DNA of 8,318 nucleotides from Chloroflexota bacterium (lineage in GTDB: Bacteria > Chloroflexota > Limnocylindria > Limnocylindrales > CSP1-4). The translations under genes were made by a program, and so were the position numbers. Below, one piece after another: positions 1-5,081 of the stretch (positions within the stretch are counted from its first letter, which is position 1; every line of letters starts with the position of its first letter). The stretch covers positions 1 through 8,318 of the forward strand of contig JACCYW010000100.1 in the NCBI GenBank assembly GCA_013696275.1. The letters are read 5' to 3'. Under the pieces are notes generated by a model. The model saw only the letters and a list, made by a program, of their open reading frames with translations. It was not told the origin of the DNA and did no database searches.

Positions 1-1025
1 CCGTCGCTCACCACGATGACTATGCCGCTCGTGCGCAGGACGCGCCGAGCCCAGCGGATGTTGAACTCACGGAACGATTCGCCGATCCGCGTGCCGCCCG
101 ACCAGTCACGTACCACGCTGGCCACACGCTCCAGGGCAACGTCCGGATCCCGGCCACGCAACTGCCTGGTCACGCGCGTCAACCGGGTGCCGAAGACGAA
201 CGCTTCCGTGCGCACCCGGGAACGCATCAGCGCATAGGCGAACCGAAGCAGGAGGCGAGAGTGGCGCTCCATCGAGCCAGATATGTCGCAGATGACGACG
301 ACCGAACGCGGCTTGCGGACGGGCCTCCGCCAGAGCCAGGTGATGGGGTCACCGCCGGTCGCCAGGTTCTCCCTGAGCATCGGCCGCAGGGCGACCATCC
401 GGCCGTGCGAGTGGAGCTCCCAACGCCGCGTACGCCGGGCATCCAGGACAGGCGTGAGGCGGTCGATGAGGCGCTCCGCCTCGCGCAGCTCGGGACCGCT
501 CATCTGTTCGAAGTCGCGATGCCTCAGAGCCTCGCCCCCACTGTAGGCCGTGCGCGCTATGACCAGCTCGCGGTCCTCACCATCGTCCGATGCTTCGCCT
601 CTCCCGTCAGCGCGGCGGCCCTTCCCGGCCAGGGCCGTATCGGATGCCTCGCGCTCGGTCTCCGGCCGGGTCGACTGGTCGGCCTCCCCGTGAGGCTTGC
701 CGGGCAGGCTGGGACCTTCGACCGCCGGACGTTCGCCTCGCGCGCGACGACGCCAGTACCGGGCGAAGACCCGGTGGTAGGTGGGCAGGTCCTCGTGCCG
801 CCTGACGAACAGGGCGGCGCCGGCTGCCCGGACCTGCTCACGCTCGCCGACATCGACGAGCGAAAGGGCTCGCACGAAATCCAGCACAGCCGCCAGGTCA
901 GCTACCAGGCCGGCCTGGCGCAGTTCGCGGGTGAAGCCGACTGCTTCACGCAGAAAGGCCGAGCCGTCGAAGCTCGCGAGGTCACCGAGCCCCTGCTGCT
1001 CGAGCGGATCAGGACCCCGCTGCAA
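1..1025 (-). CDS. coxE: CoxE, von Willebrand factor A domain protein, 3' end cut off
   Basis: CoxE is a VWA (VWA_CoxE family) partner of the CoxD ATPase; studies in Oligotropha place CoxE with CoxF in completing the copper-containing active site. The frame gives 341 codons before the left edge; the family is usually about 400 residues, so some tens of residues are missing. The N-terminal helical part begins at the TTG (QRGPDPLEQQGLGDL), an Arg/Glu/Gly-rich, poorly conserved linker lies at about 95-158, and YSGGEALRHRDFEQMS starts at 161. The VWA domain has an intact metal-binding site: DISGS at 247-251, Thr312 in SGGTRIGESF, and Asp341 in VVSDG at the window edge. The FGTRL run lies between them. 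The TTG at 1025 is chosen because GAGGTG lies 7 nt upstream and an in-frame TGA lies just before it; it overlaps coxD by 17 nt. The middle and N-terminal parts were translated by hand. Confidence 0.92.
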   Translation of the reverse strand, partial: MQRGPDPLEQQGLGDLASFDGSAFLREAVGFTRELRQAGLVADLAAVLDFVRALSLVDVGEREQVRAAGAALFVRRHEDLPTYHRVFARYWRRRARGERPAVEGPSLPGKPHGEADQSTRPETEREASDTALAGKGRRADGRGEASDDGEDRELVIARTAYSGGEALRHRDFEQMSGPELREAERLIDRLTPVLDARRTRRWELHSHGRMVALRPMLRENLATGGDPITWLWRRPVRKPRSVVVICDISGSMERHSRLLLRFAYALMRSRVRTEAFVFGTRLTRVTRQLRGRDPDVALERVASVVRDWSGGTRIGESFREFNIRWARRVLRTSGIVIVVSD

Positions 1026-1959
1026 GAGCTGTCACCTCGTCCAGATACGAACGTGCCGCCGCGCCGCGGACCGAGCGGATGTCTTCCTGGTATTTGAGCA
1101 GCACACCGAGCGTCTCATCGACCGCCTCCGGAGTGACCTGAGTGGCTCCCATCGCCATCAGCGCGGCTGCCCAGTCAAGCGTCTCGGCGATACCGGGCAC
1201 CTTGGTCAGGTCGGCCTCGCGCAGGCGCTGGACGAAGCCGACCACCTGGGTGGCCAGCTTATGCGGCGTCTGAGGCAGGCGGGCCAGGACGATGGCCTCC
1301 TCCTTGGCCGGCGTCGGATAGTCGATCCAGTGGTACAGGCAACGTCGTTTCAGAGCATCGTGCACCTCGCGCGTGCGGTTGGAGGTCAGCACGACGACCG
1401 GCGGTACGGCCGCCCGGATGGTGCCGATCTCCGGCACGGTCACCTGGAAGTCAGACAGGATCTCCAACAGGTACGCCTCGAATTCCTCGTCCGCCCGGTC
1501 GATCTCGTCGATGAGCAGGACGGGCGCGGAATGGCCACCAGGTGCGTCGCTAGCTTCCAGGGCCTGCAGGAGCGGGCGCTTCATCAGGAAGGCTTCGCTG
1601 AATATGTCGCGCGTCCCTGCTTCGCGAGCTTCGCCGCGTGCCTCGAGCAGGCGGATCTCCAACATCTGCCGCGGGTAGTCCCACTCATAGACGGCGTTGG
1701 TGACGTCCAGTCCCTCGTAGCACTGGAGTCGGATCAGCCGCGTATCGAGGACACGGGCAAGGACCTTGGCGACCTCCGTCTTGCCGACACCGGCCTCGCC
1801 TTCGAGCAGGATCGGCCGGCCCAGCTCGAGCGCCAGGAAGAGCGCCGTGGCGAGCGACCGGTCGGCTACGTAGTGGTGTTCACGGAGAGCGGTCTCCAAA
1901 GCGTCGATGGTGCGCGTCTGGCGCGGTCGCACTGTGGGCGGTCGTGGCTGGTCGGTCAT
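1009..1959 (-). CDS. coxD: CoxD, MoxR-type AAA+ ATPase for CO dehydrogenase maturation
   Basis: CoxD is a MoxR-family AAA+ ATPase; in Oligotropha carboxidovorans it assists sulfur introduction at the molybdenum site, probably by partly unfolding the apo-enzyme. The 316-residue protein has Walker A GEAGVGKT at 54-61, Walker B VLLIDEID at 147-153, sensor 1 asparagine N194 in LTSNRTREVHDALKRRC, and arginine-finger candidates R205/R206 in the same run. The segment LQCYEGLDVTNAVYEWDYPRQML at 78-100 is characteristic of CoxD-like MoxR proteins. The ATG at 1959 is the only sensible start; no Shine-Dalgarno is seen before it, unlike coxS, coxL and coxE. Its last 17 nt overlap coxE in another frame, as expected for an ATPase and VWA partner pair. 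A different MoxR role is possible in isolation, but the coxE neighbour and cox cluster make CoxD the best call. Confidence 0.93.
   Translation of the reverse strand: MTDQPRPPTVRPRQTRTIDALETALREHHYVADRSLATALFLALELGRPILLEGEAGVGKTEVAKVLARVLDTRLIRLQCYEGLDVTNAVYEWDYPRQMLEIRLLEARGEAREAGTRDIFSEAFLMKRPLLQALEASDAPGGHSAPVLLIDEIDRADEEFEAYLLEILSDFQVTVPEIGTIRAAVPPVVVLTSNRTREVHDALKRRCLYHWIDYPTPAKEEAIVLARLPQTPHKLATQVVGFVQRLREADLTKVPGIAETLDWAAALMAMGATQVTPEAVDETLGVLLKYQEDIRSVRGAAARSYLDEVTALAAGS
1033..1038 (-). promoter_or_regulatory. Ribosome binding site of coxE inside the coxD 3' end
   Basis: GAGGTG on the minus strand, then ACAGCTC (7 nt), then the TTG start of coxE. The site is within the last codons of coxD, which fixes the start and implies translational coupling of the ATPase and its VWA partner. 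Confidence 0.65.
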
Positions 1960-1965
1960 CAGCGG

Positions 1966-1971
1966 ACTCTA
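1966..1971 (-). promoter_or_regulatory. Candidate -10 hexamer directly before coxD (leaderless start)
   Basis: On the minus strand TAGAGT (TANNNT pattern) ends 6 nt before the coxD ATG: TAGAGTCCGCTGATG. coxD has no recognisable Shine-Dalgarno sequence. This is the arrangement of leaderless transcripts in several high-GC and deep-branching phyla. I see no good -35 element, so the call is weak. Confidence 0.25.
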
Positions 1972-2003
1972 TATCGGACGGGTGGAAGCGATACTGATGG
2001 CTG

Positions 2004-2021
2004 ACCTGGCCTTGGCCAGGT
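2004..2021. promoter_or_regulatory. Perfect 18-bp palindrome upstream of coxD, candidate operator
   Basis: The sequence ACCTGGCCTTGGCCAGGT has two 8-bp arms that are exact inverted complements around a central TT. It lies 45-62 bp upstream of the coxD ATG, where an operator or activator site would be expected. As RNA it would form only a tight stem with no following U-tract, so a DNA-binding site for a dimeric regulator is the likelier reading. No regulator gene is present in the window. Confidence 0.4.
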
Positions 2022-2240
2022 GACGATTCCCGCATAAGGGGCTTCGAGCACCGATCGGCCGCTTGTTCTCCGTTCGCCACGGTGGGCTAGGAGCGATGCG
2101 GATCACGACCACGTGTCGGCCCAGGCACTACCGCTGCCAGCCGCGCCCGGACAGAGCAGATCCCTACCGGAAACAACGCGCGACCGGCACTTCCGTGAGG
2201 CATCACCGGTATAGCCCGGATCGGACCGCTGGGTGGACGA

Positions 2241-2336
2241 TCAGGCCAGTGGAGCGGGGCTGGATGGTCGCTCTGCTCGCTGACCGGACGGAACCACCCT
2301 TGGCAGGTGCGCCCCGCCGGCGTAGTCCTCAGCCAT
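2241..2336 (-). CDS. Possible 31-residue small ORF after the MoCF gene
   Basis: An ATG at 2336 overlaps the TGA of the MoCF gene as ATGGCTGA. It is preceded by GGAGG with a 6-nt spacer, which is a good ribosome binding site. The frame runs 31 codons to a TGA at 2243-2241 and begins MAEDYAGGAHLPRVV. I do not recognise the peptide; it is rich in Ala, Pro, Ser and Arg, with no membrane segment or cysteine motif. The start arrangement resembles a translationally coupled gene, but GGAGG also encodes residues of the upstream protein, so it may be chance. It could also be the remnant of a lost downstream gene. Confidence 0.22.
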   Translation of the reverse strand: MAEDYAGGAHLPRVVPSGQRAERPSSPAPLA

Positions 2337-3381
2337 CGGGAGCCTCCAGCTCCCGCGCGTAGTGAGGCATGCGGAAGCGCATCTCGCGCGTGAGTATGCC
2401 CCCGTGACCCAGGCGCGCCACGGTCCTGGCGTCAGCTCGCTCACCTGACAGCAGGCGAGGCAGGAGCAGGTCGGCTGCGGTCGCCTTGGAGTACGCGCCG
2501 CAAGTAGGGAGCCCGATGATGTCCGTCCGTCCCACGCGCGCCAGCCAGAGCATCGATCCCGGATGGGCCGGTACACCCCGCCGCACGATACGACCACCCA
2601 GCGCATCGATGGCCTCGAAGAAGGGGTCGTGAGGATCGGTACTGGCCGAGCCGGCGGTCATCACGAGGTCCATTCGGCCGTTCCCGAAGACCATCTGGTA
2701 GAGGGCTCCGGCCACCGGTTCGGTCGCGTCCTCCACGTAAACGACCGACTCGACGGTCGACCCGAGCGCCTCCACCTTCTGGCGGACGCTGCCCTCGAAC
2801 CGCTCGCGCGCCGGAGCATGAAGCGCTTCCTTGACCAGCACGCCGACGCGCCGCGGCAAGAACGGCGCCACCGAGATCACGCCAGTCCGTCCAGCGATCG
2901 ACTCGGCCGCGGCGACCAGCGCCACAGGGACCACGTGCGGCGCCACTTTGACGCTGGCCACGAGCTCCCCGGTCCGCACGACCTGGCCGTCCAGCCTGGT
3001 GAAGACCTCCAGCGGATCGATACGGTCGATGCGTTCCAGGGCGGCGATGCGGACGTGAAGCACGCCGTCGTGAGCCGCCAACAGGTCGAGTCTGCTCTCC
3101 ACTGGTCCGCGCTGCGTCAGGCCGATGCCCGCCGCTGCGGACGCGAGACGGTGAGCCGCTTCGTCCTCATGGATATCGCCTGACTCCAACAGGAGCAGCG
3201 TCACCGGCCGTCCCTCAGGTAGGTCAGTCGCAAGGCGCTCCACGTCGGCGGCGGACAGTCGACGACCCTTAGCCCACCGCTTGCCAGCCACGACCAGATC
3301 ACGGGTCAGCACCGCACCGTCCAGCTCGGAAGCATGCGATGCGGAGACGGTCCGACCTGGCCACAGCCGTTCGATCCTCAA
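2329..3381 (-). CDS. Molybdopterin-binding (MoCF domain) protein of the cox cluster
   Basis: The 350-residue product has a C-terminal MoCF_biosynth domain at about 177-310, the fold shared by MogA, MoeA and CinA that binds molybdopterin. Visible motifs are MTAGSASTDPHDPFFEAI at 241-258, standing where MoeA has GGTSxGxxD, and PAHPGSMLWLAR at 271-282 followed by IIGLPTCGAYSKATAADLLLPRLL at 288-311, standing where MoeA has PGKP and GLPGNP. The N-terminal half is not a full MoeA; residues 10-75 (GAVLTRDLVVAGKRWAKGRRL) resemble the entry segment of cofactor-binding relatives, and 76-175 is unassigned. The role is probably in preparing or handing over molybdenum cofactor for CoxL, inferred from fold and location. 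The only start is a TTG at 3381 without a clear ribosome binding site; the frame is open upstream only to a TAG near 3438. The 209-bp gap before it suggests that it may have its own promoter. Confidence 0.8.
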   Translation of the reverse strand: MRIERLWPGRTVSASHASELDGAVLTRDLVVAGKRWAKGRRLSAADVERLATDLPEGRPVTLLLLESGDIHEDEAAHRLASAAAGIGLTQRGPVESRLDLLAAHDGVLHVRIAALERIDRIDPLEVFTRLDGQVVRTGELVASVKVAPHVVPVALVAAAESIAGRTGVISVAPFLPRRVGVLVKEALHAPARERFEGSVRQKVEALGSTVESVVYVEDATEPVAGALYQMVFGNGRMDLVMTAGSASTDPHDPFFEAIDALGGRIVRRGVPAHPGSMLWLARVGRTDIIGLPTCGAYSKATAADLLLPRLLSGERADARTVARLGHGGILTREMRFRMPHYARELEAPDG

Positions 3382-3590
3382 CCGTCGCCACTCACGTCGC
3401 TGATGATGCCGCGCTGAGCCGGCCGATGGACAAAGCTAGCGCTGGTAGCCCAGGCCGTCGGTTCCGTCCAACGCTTCAGCGGCGAGCGAAAGGATCGTAG
3501 ACGAGAGGTCTCCTACCACGTCATTTACGTGGGCCACGTGTCCCATAGGATCGGCCGTCGGGAGCTCGCTGAGCAGCCAGCCGCGCCGCC
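3382..3590. other. Spacer between coxG and the MoCF gene
   Basis: This 209-bp spacer is looser than the other junctions in the upper half of the cluster. It holds the nested inverted repeats at 3516-3545 and a minus-strand 36-codon open frame (3546-3436) whose ATG has no ribosome binding site. I see no terminator with a U-tract and no strong -35/-10 pair. An internal promoter for the MoCF gene could lie here. Confidence 0.5.
3516..3545. repeat. Nested inverted repeats in the coxG-MoCF spacer
   Basis: A perfect 6-bp inverted repeat, CCACGT-CATTT-ACGTGG, occupies 3516-3532. It runs into a second palindrome, TGGGCCACGTGTCCCA at 3530-3545, which is symmetric except for one pair. The core CCACGT therefore occurs three times in alternating orientation within 30 bp. 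The element lies 46 bp downstream of coxG and 135 bp upstream of the MoCF gene. It could be a regulator binding site or an mRNA hairpin; no U-tract follows, so a factor-independent terminator is unlikely. Confidence 0.45.
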
Positions 3591-4034
3591 TCAGCCTTCC
3601 AGGCGAGACCGGATGCAGTCGAAGGCCTGGCCGATGAGCTTGTTGGCGGTGCCCTCGATCATGCGCCCACCGAGCGAGGCGATGGTGCCCGAGATGGTGA
3701 GGTCGGCCTGCCAATCCATGACGGTCGCGCCGGCATCGGCGCCTTGGGAGAGGGTCATGGTGCCGGTGGCATCAACGGCGCTGCCCGGGGCCTGGCCTCG
3801 GGCGCGGATGACGGCACGTTCCGGCGCGACCGCCTCGACGAGCTCCATGTCCATCACGAACTTGGCCCGGATGAAGCCCACCCCGACCTTGGCTCGGGCC
3901 TTGAAGTGAGTCTCGTCGATGACCTCGATGGACTCCACGCCCGGCCCGCACTGGCCGACCTGCTGGGGGTCCGTGACGAAGGCGAAGACCTTCTCGCGCG
4001 GTGCCTTGATGTCGACCTTGCCGGAGAACTGCAT
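3591..4034 (-). CDS. coxG: CO dehydrogenase-associated SRPBCC protein CoxG
   Basis: CoxG is a START/SRPBCC-fold protein with a hydrophobic cavity. In Mycobacterium smegmatis it has been reported to carry menaquinone between the membrane and Mo-CO dehydrogenase; older work proposed a membrane-anchoring role. The 147-residue product matches the family along its whole length: FSGKVDIKAPREKVFAFVTDP at about 3-23, CGPGVESIEVID at 29-40, GVGFIRAKF at 51-59, RAVIRARGQAPGSAVDATG at 73-91 and SGTIASLGGRMIEGTANKLI at 115-134. It ends at SRLEG, without the extended C-terminal tail or membrane helix that some CoxG proteins carry, so it is the short form. The ATG at 4034 follows the upstream TGA by 9 nt, and GAGG overlapping that stop lies 7 nt before it. 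This spacing points to co-translation with the XdhC-YHS gene. Confidence 0.93.
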   Translation of the reverse strand: MQFSGKVDIKAPREKVFAFVTDPQQVGQCGPGVESIEVIDETHFKARAKVGVGFIRAKFVMDMELVEAVAPERAVIRARGQAPGSAVDATGTMTLSQGADAGATVMDWQADLTISGTIASLGGRMIEGTANKLIGQAFDCIRSRLEG

Positions 4035-4043
4035 CGCTTGACC

Positions 4044-5081
4044 TCAGGAGCTGATGGACGACGGCGAAAGGTAGGCCGTCGGATCCTTGATGAAGCGCGT
4101 TCGGCAACCAAGGCTGCAGAAGGCGAAGATGGTGCCGTCATGCTCGGCCAGGTGACGGGCGTTGTCGGCGTCCACGGTCATGCCGCAGACCGGATCGGTG
4201 AGGACGATATCCGAGGAAGTCTGCTCGGCGGCGGGACCTGAGCCGTCACCGACCAGCGTGGCTGGCCCCGGCGCGGCCACGAACGGCGCTCGGCCACGCC
4301 GGACCTGGACCAACTCGGCCAGGATGGAGAGCGCGACCTCCTCTGCCGTCTCGGCCCCGATATCCAAGCCCGCCGGGGCGCGCACGGCAGCGACTCGCTC
4401 TGGCGCCAGACCCTCCTGCGTGAGGTACTCGCGCACCACGGCCGCCCGGGTGCTGGAGGCGACCAGACCGACGTATGCCACCTCCCGGCGCAGCATCTCC
4501 TCCAGCGCCTCCTCGTCCCACTGACCCTGGGTCGCGACCACCACATACGGCGGTGAGGTCGGCGCCAAGCCTGAGATGTCGGCCGAAGCCACCACCAGCT
4601 CGGCATCGCCGAACGATGCTTCATCGGCGATGGGATCGATCAGCGTGACGGCGAAGCCGGCGGCCGCTCCCAGGCGCACGAGCGCACCGCACACGGGGGT
4701 CACGCCCACGACCCACAGCTGAGGGCTGGGCAGCACCGGTTCCACATGGATCTCCAGCGTGCCGCCTGAATGACAGGTCATCACGACCTCCACGATGCCG
4801 TCGCCGCGGCGCGCCTCTGACGGCGCCTCGCGAGAGATGCGGAGCAGCCGTGGCTGGCCATCAGCCAATGCCCGCAGCGCCTCGCGGATGACCACCGGCT
4901 GGGCGCAGCTTCCGCCTACCCAGCCCTCGATGGAGCCGTCCGGATGCACGATCCCGTGGGCGCCCGGTCGGGCTGAGGTGGGCCGGCGCACGGCGACCAC
5001 GGTGGCCAGCGCGAACGTCTGTCCGGCGGCCGAGAGCTGCGCGACCCGTGCGAAGACCTCGTGCGCCGAAGGGCCGCCTAC
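4044..5081 (-). CDS. XdhC/CoxF-CoxI family maturation factor fused to a YHS domain
   Basis: This is an accessory protein of the XdhC family, which delivers or sulfurates molybdenum cofactor for molybdenum hydroxylases; the family includes CoxF and CoxI. From a start at about 5081 it has 345 residues. Numbered from that point, the XdhC N-terminal domain covers about 7-115, with GGSCAQP (Cys59) and TCHSGGTLEI (Cys103). A Rossmann domain follows at about 120-260, starting LWVVGVTPVCGAL and ending in YVGLVASSTRAAVVREYL and the AGLDIGAETAEEVALSI run. After a linker, residues 296-338 form a YHS metal-binding domain (DPVCGM, then FCSLGC; Cys299, Cys322, Cys326). The start is unresolved: no ATG, GTG or TTG lies where homology begins. 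The only canonical upstream choice is a GTG at 5165, 88 nt inside coxL and without a ribosome binding site; the next internal ones (5000, 4991) would cut off the first domain strand. A GTA at 5081 overlaps the coxL stop and lies 7 nt after a purine-rich AGGAGAAGGGGG. Choosing between CoxF and CoxI is not possible, so no symbol is given. Confidence 0.88.
   Translation of the reverse strand, partial: VGGPSAHEVFARVAQLSAAGQTFALATVVAVRRPTSARPGAHGIVHPDGSIEGWVGGSCAQPVVIREALRALADGQPRLLRISREAPSEARRGDGIVEVVMTCHSGGTLEIHVEPVLPSPQLWVVGVTPVCGALVRLGAAAGFAVTLIDPIADEASFGDAELVVASADISGLAPTSPPYVVVATQGQWDEEALEEMLRREVAYVGLVASSTRAAVVREYLTQEGLAPERVAAVRAPAGLDIGAETAEEVALSILAELVQVRRGRAPFVAAPGPATLVGDGSGPAAEQTSSDIVLTDPVCGMTVDADNARHLAEHDGTIFAFCSLGCRTRFIKDPTAYLSPSSISS

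Larger units (their letters stand above)
1960..2328. other. 369-bp gap between the MoCF gene and coxD
   Basis: No convincing protein gene covers this stretch. Open frames on both strands here have arginine-rich, low-plausibility translations and no ribosome binding site, apart from the small ORF that ends at 2241. I see no tRNA, no terminator with a U-tract and no riboswitch I can recognise. It holds a perfect 18-bp palindrome (2004-2021) and a TAGAGT hexamer just upstream of coxD. It most likely contains the promoter of coxD-coxE. Confidence 0.6.

Noticed and set aside
781..2004. 407-codon open frame on the plus strand opposite coxD, and a 278-codon one at 261-1097 opposite coxE
   Set aside because: Both are antisense shadows of GC-rich coding sequence: the minus-strand frames carry clear AAA+ and VWA motifs, while the plus translations have no recognisable motif and no ribosome binding site.
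1960..2328. Molybdenum-cofactor or other riboswitch upstream of coxD
   Set aside because: I looked for paired conserved elements of known riboswitches and for an anti-terminator with a U-tract and saw neither; a covariance-model scan (Rfam) would settle it.
2063..2362. 99-codon plus-strand frame in the gap before coxD
   Set aside because: Arginine-rich translation with no motif, no ribosome binding site and an overlap into the end of the MoCF gene; it looks like chance openness at high GC.
3382..3480. Promoter for the MoCF gene (TTGGAC with an 18-nt spacer to TACCAG, minus strand)
   Set aside because: The -10 part lacks the conserved final T and the match is no better than expected by chance.
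3436..3714. 92-codon minus-strand frame overlapping the end of coxG
   Set aside because: Its first part lies inside the well-conserved coxG C-terminus in another frame and is a His/Arg-rich shadow; only the last 36 codons are outside coxG and were considered separately.
4024..4046. Membrane anchor or extended tail on CoxG
   Set aside because: The frame stops at SRLEG and no hydrophobic helix follows in any nearby minus-strand frame, so this is a complete short-form CoxG rather than a frameshifted long one.
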